Below are positions 28,401 through 37,263 of a stretch of DNA of 64,000 nucleotides, one piece after another (position 1 is the first letter of the stretch; each line of letters starts with the position of its first letter). A program made the translations under genes and the position numbers. The stretch spans positions 1 to 64,000 of the forward strand of contig CAILVY010000285.1 of the NCBI GenBank assembly GCA_903837785.1, in the 5' to 3' direction. The notes below the pieces were generated by a model. It did no database searches, had not been told where the DNA came from, and saw nothing but the letters and a program-made list of their open reading frames with translations. Source of the DNA: Candidatus Hydrogenedentota bacterium (GTDB taxonomy: Bacteria > Hydrogenedentota > Hydrogenedentia > Hydrogenedentales > CAILVY01).

Positions 28401-30248
28401 CGCCTCGAAACGACCTGCGACAACCACGACGGCAGTTTCGCCTGGCCGCCGTCGGCCGGTCCCATCCCCGTGGAAACGCGGGCATTCCAGTATCACGAAG
28501 AGACGGCGGGCGAGGATGCCGCGCCGTTTTTGCGTCCGGATTTTGACGATGCGGCGTGGACGCCCGCCCTGGCCTCGTTCGGACCGCGTGCGGAATGGGC
28601 CGGACCCCTCCCGCAGAAGATGGACGAGATTTCCGTGCCGCCGCAAGACGCGGACAAGTGGCACGCGGCCGTGTACTCGCTGAAACTGGGAATCAATGAG
28701 GATCCGGTCTTTGCCAGTGCGCTGGGCGGCAAGGGCCGCATCCCCGATGAGTTTCTGGACCTCGGCGAAGTGAAAGCGGGCGAGACGTTTCTGGCGCGCG
28801 CCACGATCCTCCTGCCTTCGAGCGCGCCCGGCGCGGAAAACGGATTGGATGCCACGCTCCGCGTGGGCGCCGTGGCGAAGAAGCGGGTCTTCCTCAATGG
28901 CCAGGAAGTCCCGCTCCAGGGCAATCCGGAAACCCGCGTGCAGCGTGCGGAAGTGCGCCTGCAGCCCGGCCCCAATCGTCTCGAACTGCTCTTGGCCCGT
29001 CCGTCGGACGGAGTCCTGCGGGCCTTCTATCAGTTTGCGCCCGTGGGCGAGATGCCACCCGACCCGGAATGGATTTGGAGTCCCGCAGCCAGCCCCACGG
29101 GCAAGACCCTCTTCTCGAAACAGCTCGACGTGACCGGGCCGATTCGCAGCGCGGCCATGTGCGTGGCGCTCGGCGGCTTGCATCAGATCCGGATCAACGG
29201 AGAACTCGTGGCGGATCAGGGCAACTTCGATCCGTACTTCACGAGCCGTGCCGAACGCTATGATATTGCCCGTTTCGTCAGACCCGGGCAGAACGTGCTG
29301 GAAATCGAGGCGGCAGACGCCGGCGCCGCCGTCGGACTGCTCCTGGACGGCCTCATCACGCTCGAAGACGGCAAGGAAATCGCCTTCGTCTCGGATGCCA
29401 CGTTTAGTGCGGCGCCCGTCGGCGCCACTGGCACGCCCCCGGCGCCCGCACGGCTACTCGCGGGACCCGCACAGGGCTACATGGGCGATCCGGCAAACCT
29501 GTTGCTCCGGCCGCGGCCGCACCCGCTCCCCTATGCGGGCTGACTGCTGAATCAGCCCGCGCCGCCCGCGCCGTTCGATCAACTGGCCTATGCCGCGAAC
29601 GACGCCACGCCCGCCCCCGGCTGGTTCCGCTTCCTCCTGCCGCCGGGAGCCACCGCGCTCACGCTCGACACCCCCGGCGATGTCAGGCTGTACGTGAACG
29701 GCGAGGAATCGGCCGTGGAGAAAACCGGGACACGATGCGACGCGGCGTTGCCGCATCCGGATGCGCCCAGGCGTGTTGCCGCGCTCCGCATACAGTCCGT
29801 CCCGGGGTACGCGCAGGGCGCCGCGATCACCGGCCCCGTCACGTACACGATGGGCTCCGGCAGAATGCCCTTCGGCTCCTGGGATGAACTGGGCCTGCCG
29901 CACTACGCGGGCGGCGTCGTCTACAGCGCGGAAATCACGCTGCCGGAGAAGATCGCGGGAAGCACTGTCCTCGATCTCGGGCGCGTGCGCGGCAGCGTGG
30001 ATGTGTCCGTCAACGGGACCGGGTGCGGCACGCGCATCTGGCATCCCTACCGCTTCGATGTTTCCAAGGCGGTGAGGCCCGGCGCGAACACCCTGGAGAT
30101 CCGCGTCTTCAACACCCTCGGTCCGCATTTCGCCATGGGGCATCCCAGCCAGCATGTTCGCGACAACCAGACGCAGTCGGGACTCTTCGGCCCAGTATCC
30201 GTCACAGTATTGCCGCAGGTGGACTTCAAGCTGAGCAAGGCCAAGTAA
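25482..30248 (+). pseudogene. Giant secreted GH106-like glycoside hydrolase interrupted by an in-frame TGA
   Basis: The start at 25482 (MLSAAMCVAG) has GGAGAAGGAG upstream and a signal peptide. The N-terminal YSPVPIWWWSGDRVERDQ and the barrel segments (LWFYDQLGFSG, QDEFPEL, EAFHSSGWGQTLEE) are typical of GH106/alpha-L-rhamnosidase-like proteins. Beta-sandwich modules follow. The frame hits TGA at 29541-29543 after 1,353 residues (HPLPYAG) and continues open in the same frame to 30248 with a carbohydrate-binding-like beta-sandwich (RFLLPPGATALTL, VDVSVNGTG). The intact protein would span 1,588 codons. Trp (TGG) is the likely ancestral codon. The TGA lies inside a perfect hairpin (29535-29560). 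It may be a nonsense mutation, a sequencing error, or a gene that is read through or works as two parts. The C-terminal part has in-frame ATG codons but no clear ribosome-binding site. Confidence 0.7.
29535..29560 (+). repeat. Perfect inverted repeat spanning the internal TGA
   Basis: GCGGGCTGA (29535-29543) pairs with TCAGCCCGC (29552-29560) around an 8-nt loop. The internal stop codon of the hydrolase forms the loop-side end of the left arm. No U tract follows, so it is not an intrinsic terminator. Confidence 0.7.
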
Positions 30249-30277
30249 CCTCTGAACCGAAACCACGAGTGAAGCGC

Positions 30278-30964
30278 ATGATTGTCGGCATCCATCAACC
30301 GCATTACCTCCCCTGGCTGCGGTACTTCGAGAAGATCGCCCGCTCAGATGTCTTCATCGTGCTCGACAACATCCAGTACAACAAGAACGGCTGGCAGAAC
30401 CGGAACAGGATTAAGACGGCCGGGGGCGCCGCATTGCTCAGCGTGCCTGTGTTCGAACGCTTTCAGCAGCCATTGCCCGAAGTGCGCATCGACAACACCT
30501 CCCCCTGGCGGCGAAAACACTGGCTGAGCATCCAGCAGGCCTGCGCGAAAGCGCCGTTCTACGGCGAGTACAAGGAATTTCTCGAAGACACGTACGCGCG
30601 CCCCTGGGAATACCTCAATGATTTGAACCGGCACATGATGACGTTCTTCGTCGAGGCGCTGGGCATCCGTTCGCGCATCGAGTACGCCTCGGAACTGGAC
30701 GTCCCCGGCGAAGCGACGGAACGGCTCGTGAACCTGATCCGGGCCGTGGGCGGAGACACGTACTACAGCGGCGCGTACGCCCTCGACGCCTATCTCGATG
30801 CCGCGCTGCTCGAACGCGCGGGGATCGGGCTGAAACTGCAGGAGTGGCGCCCGCCCGTGTATCCCCAGTTGCACGGCCCGTTCATTCCCGATCTCAGTGT
30901 GATCGATTTGCTCATGAACTGCGGCCCGCGCTCCCTCGCGGTCCTGCTCGGGGAAACCGCATGA
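30278..30964 (+). CDS. WbqC family protein
   Basis: The product has 228 residues starting MIVGIHQPHYLPWLRYFEKI, the defining N-terminus of the WbqC family. DVFIVLDNIQYNKNGWQNRN and an AYLDAALLERAGI segment near the end also match. Family members occur in O-antigen and sugar-nucleotide clusters and are thought to transfer acyl or amide groups to deoxyamino sugars, although few have been tested. The start has only a weak GAG-type ribosome site, and a GTG three codons earlier is an alternative. The stop overlaps the next start by 4 bp (ATGA at 30961), showing translational coupling with the DegT aminotransferase, which would supply the amino sugar. Confidence 0.85.
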   Translation: MIVGIHQPHYLPWLRYFEKIARSDVFIVLDNIQYNKNGWQNRNRIKTAGGAALLSVPVFERFQQPLPEVRIDNTSPWRRKHWLSIQQACAKAPFYGEYKEFLEDTYARPWEYLNDLNRHMMTFFVEALGIRSRIEYASELDVPGEATERLVNLIRAVGGDTYYSGAYALDAYLDAALLERAGIGLKLQEWRPPVYPQLHGPFIPDLSVIDLLMNCGPRSLAVLLGETA

Positions 30965-31974
30965 TTCCACACAGCAAGCCGTGTCTGGGCGAGGAAGAAA
31001 TTGCGGCGATGGCGCGCGTGGTGCATTCCGGCCGCATCGCGCTGGGTGCGGAAGTCGCCGCGTTTGAGGCGGAATGCGCGGCCTTCGCCGGACGCCGCCA
31101 TGCCGTGGCCGTGAACAGCGGAACCGCCGCGCTCCATCTCGCCCTCCTCGTGCTGGGCGTTCAGGAAGGCGACGCCGTGGCCCTCCCCTCGTACGCCTGC
31201 GCCGCGCTACCCCAGGCCGTTGCCTGGCAGCAGGCAACGCCGCTCCTCTGCGACATCGGCCCCGACTACAACCTTGACCCGGACCAAGTCCCGGACTACG
31301 TCCGGGCGGTCATCGTTCCGCACCTCTTCGGGGCGCCGGCCCGCCTGCCGAAACAGGAAAACGTTATCGAGGACCTGGCCCAGTCCTTCGGCGGGAGCAC
31401 CGGGCGGGCCTCGAAGCTCGCGATGACATCGTTCTATGCCACGAAACTGCTCACGACCGGGGAAGGCGGCCTGCTCTTATGCGATGACGCCGCACTGGCC
31501 GAGGAAGCCAGGGACCGCCGCGACTACGATAACCGGGACGATTTCCGGCCCCGCTACGCCTATAAGATGACGGACTTCCAGGCAGCCATGGGGCGGGTGC
31601 AACTCAAGCGCCTGCCTGAGTTTATACGCCGCCGCCGCGAAATCGCCCAGGTGTACGTGGAGGCGTTCCAGGCCCTGCCCCTGCGCCTGCCGCAGCACGA
31701 GAACCATGTCTTCTACCGCTACGTCGTGGCCACAGCCCGGCGAGACGCCCTGGAAGCCTACCTGCAGGACCACGGCGTCGACGCCAAACGTCCGGTGTAC
31801 CGTCCCCTGCACCAGTTGCTGGGCGGCGAGTGCCCCCGCGCCGAGATTGCGCATCACGAATGCCTCTCAATCCCAATATACCCCGCACTGACTTCCCAAG
31901 AAATCAGAAATGTGGTAGACTGGGTCGTCAAGTTTCATGAAGTGTCTTCCGATAAACCGTCCAAGTGTGTCTGA
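30961..31974 (+). CDS. DegT/DnrJ/EryC1/StrS family aminotransferase
   Basis: A 337-residue PLP-dependent aminotransferase that most likely aminates a keto-sugar nucleotide. The N-terminus MIPHSKPCLGEEEIAAM, the motif VNSGTAALHLALL, the phosphate-site IEDLAQSFGG and the PLP-Lys segment SFYATKLLTTGEGG (Lys in ATK) are all present, as is YKMTDFQAAMG. It is slightly shorter than many relatives but complete. It overlaps the WbqC gene by 4 bp and lies directly before a WecA-type transferase. The three-gene order suggests making an amino sugar, modifying it and loading a lipid-linked glycan at the inner membrane. Confidence 0.9.
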   Translation: MIPHSKPCLGEEEIAAMARVVHSGRIALGAEVAAFEAECAAFAGRRHAVAVNSGTAALHLALLVLGVQEGDAVALPSYACAALPQAVAWQQATPLLCDIGPDYNLDPDQVPDYVRAVIVPHLFGAPARLPKQENVIEDLAQSFGGSTGRASKLAMTSFYATKLLTTGEGGLLLCDDAALAEEARDRRDYDNRDDFRPRYAYKMTDFQAAMGRVQLKRLPEFIRRRREIAQVYVEAFQALPLRLPQHENHVFYRYVVATARRDALEAYLQDHGVDAKRPVYRPLHQLLGGECPRAEIAHHECLSIPIYPALTSQEIRNVVDWVVKFHEVSSDKPSKCV

Positions 31975-31995
31975 TTGACCGGAGTGTGGACTCGG

Positions 31996-33210
31996 ATGCC
32001 GTTTTTTTCGCCCCCCTATTATTGGCCACGCACGTATATCTTCGTGGGCTGCATGGCGTTTGTCATATCGGCCCTGGCGATGCCCGTGGCGATTCTGGCC
32101 CTGCGCAAGCTGGGCATCATGGACGAGGTCGCTCCGAACAAGATCCACCGGAAGCCGGTGCCGCGCGGCGGAGGCGTGGTCATCTTCCTGGCGTTCGCCG
32201 CGGCCACGCTGTTGCCCGGCTACCGCAGCCATGCCATGAACGGCGTCATCATCGGGGCGTTCATCTGCCTCGTGGTCGGCATGATCGACGATTGGGTGGG
32301 CGGCATCCCCGGTTTCTACAAGCTCATCACGCTGTTCCTGGTGACGCTCATCCTCTGGTACTTCGGCGTCCGCATCAACGTCTTCAAGAATGACTTTCTC
32401 GATATTGCGCTCACGATGTTGTGGATTGTGGGCGTAACCAGCGCGTTCAACGGCACGGACAACATGGATGGGCTGGCCTCGGGCATCGCGGTGATCGTGT
32501 CGCTCATGTTCTTCGCCATCGCTTTGCAGGCGCATCTTCACGCCCGCACGGAAACGAGCCTGTCCTGGTTCGGCATGCTTTCCATCGGCCTCGTGGGCGC
32601 GAATCTGGGATTCCTCGTCTACAACTTCCATCCCGCGCGCATCTTCATGGGCGATTCGGGCAGTTTCTCGCTCGGGTTCACGCTGGCGGCGCTCGGCGTC
32701 ATGGGCGAATGGACGGAGCACCGGATCATCTCGTGCACGATCCCCGTGCTGATCCTCGGCGTGCCCATCTTCGATTTCGCGTACATCATCATCGCCCGCA
32801 TCGTCCGGGGCGAGACCCGCACCCTGCGCGACATCATCGATCACTGCGCGCCCGATCATCTCTCGCACCGGCTCGTGTGGTTCGGCTTCTCGCAGAAGCA
32901 GGCCGTGCTCTTCATCTACCTCATTTCCGTGGCGCTCGGCGTCTCGGGCATCCTGCTCCGGAACAGCAGCAGCCTCTTCGACGGCCAGCTCGCCCTGCTG
33001 CAGGGCGTGGCAGTCGTGGCGATCGTGATCATCCTCATGGCCACCGCCACCCGGCGGCATCGCGAGCACATGAAAGAGCACATCGCCCAGTTCCACCCGG
33101 AAATCGCGGTCAAGGAAGCCCCGGTCGCCGCACATGCCGCCGCGCCGCCCGCCCCCACGCTCCTCGAACGCGTGCTCCAGGCGCCGCTGCTCCGCCGTCG
33201 CCAGGACTAG
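31996..33210 (+). CDS. WecA/MraY-type polyprenyl-phosphate sugar-1-phosphate transferase
   Basis: The start at 31996 (MPFFSPPYYWP) has GGAG 11 bp upstream; a TTG at 31975, immediately after the DegT stop, is an alternative. The product is 404 residues with about ten membrane helices. RKPVPRGGG, VVGMIDDWVGG, FNGTDNMDGLASG and FMGDSGS are the cytoplasmic-face catalytic motifs of enzymes that move a sugar-1-phosphate from a UDP-sugar to undecaprenyl phosphate. The C-terminal ~80 residues after the last helix are soluble and Ala/Pro-rich. It is the third gene of the WbqC/DegT/WecA set and would start a surface glycan. A small CCCGGG/CCCGGG hairpin follows the stop. Confidence 0.92.
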   Translation: MPFFSPPYYWPRTYIFVGCMAFVISALAMPVAILALRKLGIMDEVAPNKIHRKPVPRGGGVVIFLAFAAATLLPGYRSHAMNGVIIGAFICLVVGMIDDWVGGIPGFYKLITLFLVTLILWYFGVRINVFKNDFLDIALTMLWIVGVTSAFNGTDNMDGLASGIAVIVSLMFFAIALQAHLHARTETSLSWFGMLSIGLVGANLGFLVYNFHPARIFMGDSGSFSLGFTLAALGVMGEWTEHRIISCTIPVLILGVPIFDFAYIIIARIVRGETRTLRDIIDHCAPDHLSHRLVWFGFSQKQAVLFIYLISVALGVSGILLRNSSSLFDGQLALLQGVAVVAIVIILMATATRRHREHMKEHIAQFHPEIAVKEAPVAAHAAAPPAPTLLERVLQAPLLRRRQD

Positions 33211-33212
33211 GC

Positions 33213-33229
33213 CCCGGGCGTGTCCCGGG
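33213..33229. terminator. Small hairpin between convergent genes
   Basis: CCCGGG (33213-33218) pairs with CCCGGG (33224-33229) across a 5-nt loop, between the stops of the WecA-like gene (33210, plus) and the isomerase-like gene (33244, minus). It has no U tract; it could act as a weak bidirectional terminator. Confidence 0.35.
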
Positions 33230-33243
33230 AGCGTTCTCCAGGC

Positions 33244-34068
33244 TCACACGTGGCGGAGGTAGGCGTTCTTGATGCGGCGGACGAGCAGGGCCTGATCCTG
33301 GGACCAGAGTTCGTCGGAGAAGATCTCGACTTCGATGGGGCCGCGAAAGCCCGCACGCTCGACCCAGGCCCGGATCTTTCGAATCTCGATGCAGCCCTCG
33401 CCCATGAGTCCGCGGTCGTTGAGGAAGTCCCGGGTGGGCGTGCGCCAATCGCAGACGTGGAAGGAGAAGATGCTCTCGCCCGCGCGGCGGATTTCGCCTT
33501 CGAGATTGGCGTCCCACCACACGTGATAGACGTCCACCGTGACGCCGACCATCTTGCTGCCAAGCGCGACAACCATGTTGTTGGCCTGTTCGAGCGTGTT
33601 CACGGCGGATCGCGTGTCGGCGTACATGGGATGCAGCGGTTCGATGGCGAGTTTCACGCCCGCGGCCTGGGCGTGCGGCAGCACCGCGGCGATGCCGTCG
33701 ATGATCTGCTGCCGCGCCTCGGGCAGCGGAATGCCCGGCGCGGCGCCGCACACGAGCACGATGAGCGGCGCGCCGATTTCCGCGGCCTCGTCGATGGCGC
33801 GCCGGTTGTCGTTGCGGGCCGCTTCCCGGGCCGTGCCGCTCGTGGCGGGGAAGAAGCCGCCGCGGCACAGGCTCACCACCTGGAGTCCGGAATCGCGGAG
33901 CATCTTCCCGGCTTCCTTGGGGCCAAAGGGTTCCAGATGCTGCCGCCACACAGTGATTGCGGGCACGCCCTCCTGCACATAGCCGTCGATCGCTTCACGC
34001 AGCGTCCAGGGCTTCGTGGTCATTGTGTGGATGCACAACCGGGAGCAATTCTCGAGCTTCTCTGCCAT
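33244..34068 (-). CDS. Sugar phosphate isomerase/epimerase family protein (xylose isomerase-like TIM barrel)
   Basis: A 274-residue cytoplasmic TIM barrel of the AP-endonuclease-2/xylose isomerase-like superfamily. The metal-ligand strands are visible: KLAIEPLHPMYADTRS (Glu), GVTVDVYHVWWD (Asp and His), SFHVCDWRTPT (His and Asp) and GPIEVEIFSD (Glu). The N-terminus LCIHTMTTKPWTLREAID is typical. Members isomerise or epimerise keto-sugars, or act together with Gfo/Idh oxidoreductases in inositol- and sugar-derivative breakdown. The substrate is unknown. It is divergent from the DUF2723 gene. Confidence 0.85.
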   Translation of the reverse strand: MAEKLENCSRLCIHTMTTKPWTLREAIDGYVQEGVPAITVWRQHLEPFGPKEAGKMLRDSGLQVVSLCRGGFFPATSGTAREAARNDNRRAIDEAAEIGAPLIVLVCGAAPGIPLPEARQQIIDGIAAVLPHAQAAGVKLAIEPLHPMYADTRSAVNTLEQANNMVVALGSKMVGVTVDVYHVWWDANLEGEIRRAGESIFSFHVCDWRTPTRDFLNDRGLMGEGCIEIRKIRAWVERAGFRGPIEVEIFSDELWSQDQALLVRRIKNAYLRHV

Positions 34069-34178
34069 GTGCTGTCACCTCGCCGTCGTGGGTGTTGAAG
34101 ACTCGCCCAATACGTTAGAATAGTGATTCGGAAACGAGGGAAACAAGGGGAATGCATCCCCGGGAGTCCGGAACGGCA

Positions 34179-35993
34179 ATGCGGTCGCGTGTGGGTTATG
34201 GGTTGTTGTTGGCAGCGTCCTTTCTTGTGCCGCTGGCGGTTTATGTCTATAGCGGTGCGCCGGCCGTGGGCATCAACGACGCGGGCGAACTGACCGCGGC
34301 GGCCGCCACCCTGGGCATTCCGCATCCCTCCGGCTATCCGCTCTTCGTGCTGCTGGGACATGCCTGGTGCCGGCTTCCCCTGGGCGTGCCGCCCGCGCAT
34401 GCCATGAACCTCTTCGCCGCAGTTTGCGCGGCCCTTGCCATGGCGCTCTTCTTCGATGCCGCGCGTTTTCTGCTGCAGCGCCTCTTTGGCGACGTGCCGC
34501 GCCTCGCGCTGGCGGCCTTCGCGGCCACGCTGCTCTTTGCACTGTCCCGGGGCGTCTGGGAACAGGGCGTCGGCGTTGAAGTGTATCCCCTGCACCTCGC
34601 GCTGCTGATGCTCTCGCTCCGGCTCTTCCTTGCGGCGGTCTACGCGGAAGCGCCAAGCACGCGGCGCTTTGTGCTGTGGGCGTTCTGCCTGGGGCTCGCC
34701 TTCTGCAATCACATCACCACGTTCATGCTCGCGCCGGGCATGCTGTACTTGTACTTCGCGCGCATGGGCTTCCGGGGGAGAAGCTGGCGCACGCTGGCCG
34801 CCATGATGCCCGCCTTTCTTGCGCCGCTGCTGCTCTACGGATTCCTGCCGTTGCGGAGCGCCGGCCTCTTTCCCTTTTCGGGCCGGCCGGACTTCGATTG
34901 GGGCGGCACCGGCCAGAGCCTCTACTGGTTCTTTTATCACGTCACGGGCCGTCAGTACCGTACGGCCATGTTCAACATCGTGTTCTGGCCGCAGATGAAG
35001 TCCTTTCTCTTCGTGTTTCTCCAACAGTTCGCGCTCTTCGGCCTCATTCCGTTCGTTGCGGGCCTGGTGGCCCTGCCCAGGCGGAACCGGCAGCTTGCCC
35101 TGTTCCTGGCGCTGCTCGTGGCGGGTTGCCTCGCCTATGCCTTCACCTACACGATTCCCGACATCACGAATTACTTCCTGCTCGCGTTCATTGCGCTCTT
35201 CCTCTTCACGGCCGCGGGCATGATGGCGCTGATGCGCTGGAAACGAGGATTGGCGGCGCTCCTCTTCCTCATCCCGCTGCTGGCCTATCCGCTCAACTAT
35301 CCCCTGTGCACCGCGCGCGGGGACTACCGCGTGAACGATTACGTCCGCTGCATCGGGGATCATCTCGAACCCAACGCGATCCTCATCACGGGACAGTGGG
35401 AACAGGTGACCTCGCCGTTCTGGTACCTGCAGCGGGTCGAACAGTACCGGCCGGACGTGATGTTCGTGGAATGGCACCTGCTCCGGCGCGCGTGGTACCT
35501 CGAAGAACTTCAGCGGTGGTATCCCGAGCCCATGGCGAAAGTCGCGAAGGAGGCGGAAGAATTGATGGCCCTCATCCGCCGTTATGATCAGACCGACACG
35601 TGGGACCGCGACGGCATCCGCGCGGAAGCGAACTTCGTCACCGCGCTGCTCCGGGCAAATCTCGACACGCGGCCCGCCTACATGACGATCGATGTGCCCC
35701 GCGACCTGAAGGAAGTGGCCCCGGGTATGACCAGCCTGCCCGAGGGCCTTGCGCTGCGCTTCTATCCCGGACCGGTGACACCGCCGCCGCTCAAGACGGA
35801 TCTCGATCTCGGCCGCTTCCTGGCGTTTCGCCGGCACAGGGACTCCAACGACCACTGGGAAATGCTGCGGGATATCAAGACCCTGCTCGAACAGTCCCTC
35901 GAACATGCGAACAAGACCGGCCAGACGGACGCGCTTCCGCCGCTCCAATCGCTGTTGAATCGCGTCGAGGAAGTGACGAAGCTGCCGGAATAG
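34179..35993 (+). CDS. DUF2723 membrane protein, putative protein O-glycosyltransferase
   Basis: The start at 34179 (MRSRVGYGLLLA) has GGGAG upstream; an ATG at 34152 would add nine residues but has a ribosome site that is too close. The product is 604 residues with about ten membrane helices in the first 420. The first periplasmic loop carries VGINDAGELTAAAATLGIPH and then PSGYPLF, the DUF2723 signature, with an acidic pair like that of the O-mannosyltransferase (GT-C) active site. The soluble C-terminus (from about 430) includes ITGQWEQVTSPFWYLQ. GT-C proteins use lipid-linked sugars, which would fit the WecA-like gene 2 kb upstream; that link is inference. Confidence 0.85.
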   Translation: MRSRVGYGLLLAASFLVPLAVYVYSGAPAVGINDAGELTAAAATLGIPHPSGYPLFVLLGHAWCRLPLGVPPAHAMNLFAAVCAALAMALFFDAARFLLQRLFGDVPRLALAAFAATLLFALSRGVWEQGVGVEVYPLHLALLMLSLRLFLAAVYAEAPSTRRFVLWAFCLGLAFCNHITTFMLAPGMLYLYFARMGFRGRSWRTLAAMMPAFLAPLLLYGFLPLRSAGLFPFSGRPDFDWGGTGQSLYWFFYHVTGRQYRTAMFNIVFWPQMKSFLFVFLQQFALFGLIPFVAGLVALPRRNRQLALFLALLVAGCLAYAFTYTIPDITNYFLLAFIALFLFTAAGMMALMRWKRGLAALLFLIPLLAYPLNYPLCTARGDYRVNDYVRCIGDHLEPNAILITGQWEQVTSPFWYLQRVEQYRPDVMFVEWHLLRRAWYLEELQRWYPEPMAKVAKEAEELMALIRRYDQTDTWDRDGIRAEANFVTALLRANLDTRPAYMTIDVPRDLKEVAPGMTSLPEGLALRFYPGPVTPPPLKTDLDLGRFLAFRRHRDSNDHWEMLRDIKTLLEQSLEHANKTGQTDALPPLQSLLNRVEEVTKLPE

Positions 35994-36080
35994 GCGCCGG
36001 GACTTCCTCCCATTTCTTGCACATGTTCGCCTGCGGGGGTGGGTTGTGCGGCGAATCCGGCAGACAGTTGCCGCGTCCCT

Positions 36081-36109
36081 TTGCATCGTCACCGGCCCTC
36101 GGATATGAT
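36081..36109 (+). promoter_or_regulatory. Sigma-70-like promoter of pilT
   Basis: TTGCAT (36081-36086) and TATGAT (36104-36109) are separated by 17 bp. Transcription would start near 36116, about 19 nt before the pilT ATG at 36135. Confidence 0.55.
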
Positions 36110-36134
36110 GGTTTCCACAGGAGCGGAGCAAGGC

Positions 36135-37187
36135 ATGAACATCCAGGAACTTTTTGAACTCGTCGCGAAGGAGAAGGCGTCGGACTTGCTGATCAGCGCC
36201 GGTGCTCCCCCGATTCTGCGCATTAACGGGCAGTTGTTCCGCACGCGGACCGAGGGGCTCACGCCGGAACAGACGAAGGAGCTCATCTACGATTTCCTGA
36301 GCGAAGATCAGCGGAGGGCCTTCGAGGAGAACCGCGAACTCGATTTCTCGCTCGCGGTCGGACGGCGGCACCGCTTCCGGGTGAATGTCTATCTGCAGAA
36401 ACAGGCCGTGACCGCCGCGCTCCGGCCCATTCCCGAGAAGATCCCGACACTGAGCGATCTGGGCCTGCCTTCGAGCGTGAACGAGTTGGCGAAAGCGCGG
36501 CAGGGCCTGATCCTCGTCACAGGGCCGACCGGAAGCGGCAAGACAACGACCCAGGCCGCGTTCATCGACATGATCAACAACGAGCGTGCGTGCCACATCA
36601 TCACGATCGAGGATCCGATCGAGTATGTGCACCTGCACAAGCGCAGCATCGTGGATCAGCGGGAAGTGGGCGAAGACACGAACAGTTTCCCGCGCGCGCT
36701 GAAATACGTCTTGCGGCAGGATCCGGACGTGATCCTCATCGGCGAGATGCGGGACCTGGAGACGATCAGCGCGGCGCTGACGGCGGCGGAGACCGGCCAT
36801 CTCGTGCTGGCCACGCTGCACACGAACGACGCGATTCAGACCGTGGACCGGATCATCGACGTGTTCCCGGCCGAACAACAGCAGCAGATCCGGTTTCAGT
36901 TGTCGATGTGCCTGCTGGCCATCCTGTCGCAGCGGCTGCTCGCGCGGGCGGACAAGCCGGGCCGGATCCTCGCGTGCGAGATCCTGCGCAACAACACCGC
37001 CATCGCCAATCTCATCCGGGACGGAAAGACGCATCAGGTCTACAGCGTGGTCGAGACGGGCGCGAAGGAAGGCATGATGACGATGGATCGCGCAGTGAAG
37101 AAGCTGTACAACGGCGGTAAGATCTCGTATGAGGACGCCATCGCCACGATGCGCAATCCGAAGGAAATCCGCGAACCGGATCAGTGA
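36135..37187 (+). CDS. pilT: Type IV pilus retraction ATPase
   Basis: The start at 36135 (MNIQELFELVAKEKASDLLI) is the standard PilT N-terminus; the product has 350 residues. It is a cytoplasmic hexameric ATPase that pulls pili back. The PAS-like N-terminal domain is followed by Walker A GPTGSGKTTT, the Asp box ITIEDPIEYVH, Walker B VILIGEMRD and the His box TLHTNDA. The C-terminal AIRE motif of motility-active PilT is not clearly seen; at that place the sequence reads TMDRAVKKLYNGGKI. It is a lone gene here: no pilB, pilC or pilM lies in the window, although pilin-like genes lie 18-20 kb away. It has its own promoter. Confidence 0.93.
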   Translation: MNIQELFELVAKEKASDLLISAGAPPILRINGQLFRTRTEGLTPEQTKELIYDFLSEDQRRAFEENRELDFSLAVGRRHRFRVNVYLQKQAVTAALRPIPEKIPTLSDLGLPSSVNELAKARQGLILVTGPTGSGKTTTQAAFIDMINNERACHIITIEDPIEYVHLHKRSIVDQREVGEDTNSFPRALKYVLRQDPDVILIGEMRDLETISAALTAAETGHLVLATLHTNDAIQTVDRIIDVFPAEQQQQIRFQLSMCLLAILSQRLLARADKPGRILACEILRNNTAIANLIRDGKTHQVYSVVETGAKEGMMTMDRAVKKLYNGGKISYEDAIATMRNPKEIREPDQ

Positions 37188-37263
37188 CGCGGACCGGGCG
37201 GGGCGCCGCGCCCCCCTGCGGGAACCAATGGATGCGCCTTTCGGGCGCGAGGAGGGTTGAGCC

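Noticed and set aside
25818-29183. A 1,121-codon frame antisense to the GH106-like gene
   Set aside because: Same reason: compositionally odd, no domain, and the sense strand encodes a conserved hydrolase.
29541-29543. TGA as selenocysteine
   Set aside because: A Trp at this place makes better sense for the family, the hairpin includes the codon instead of lying downstream with the proper loop, and hydrolases of this kind are not selenoproteins.
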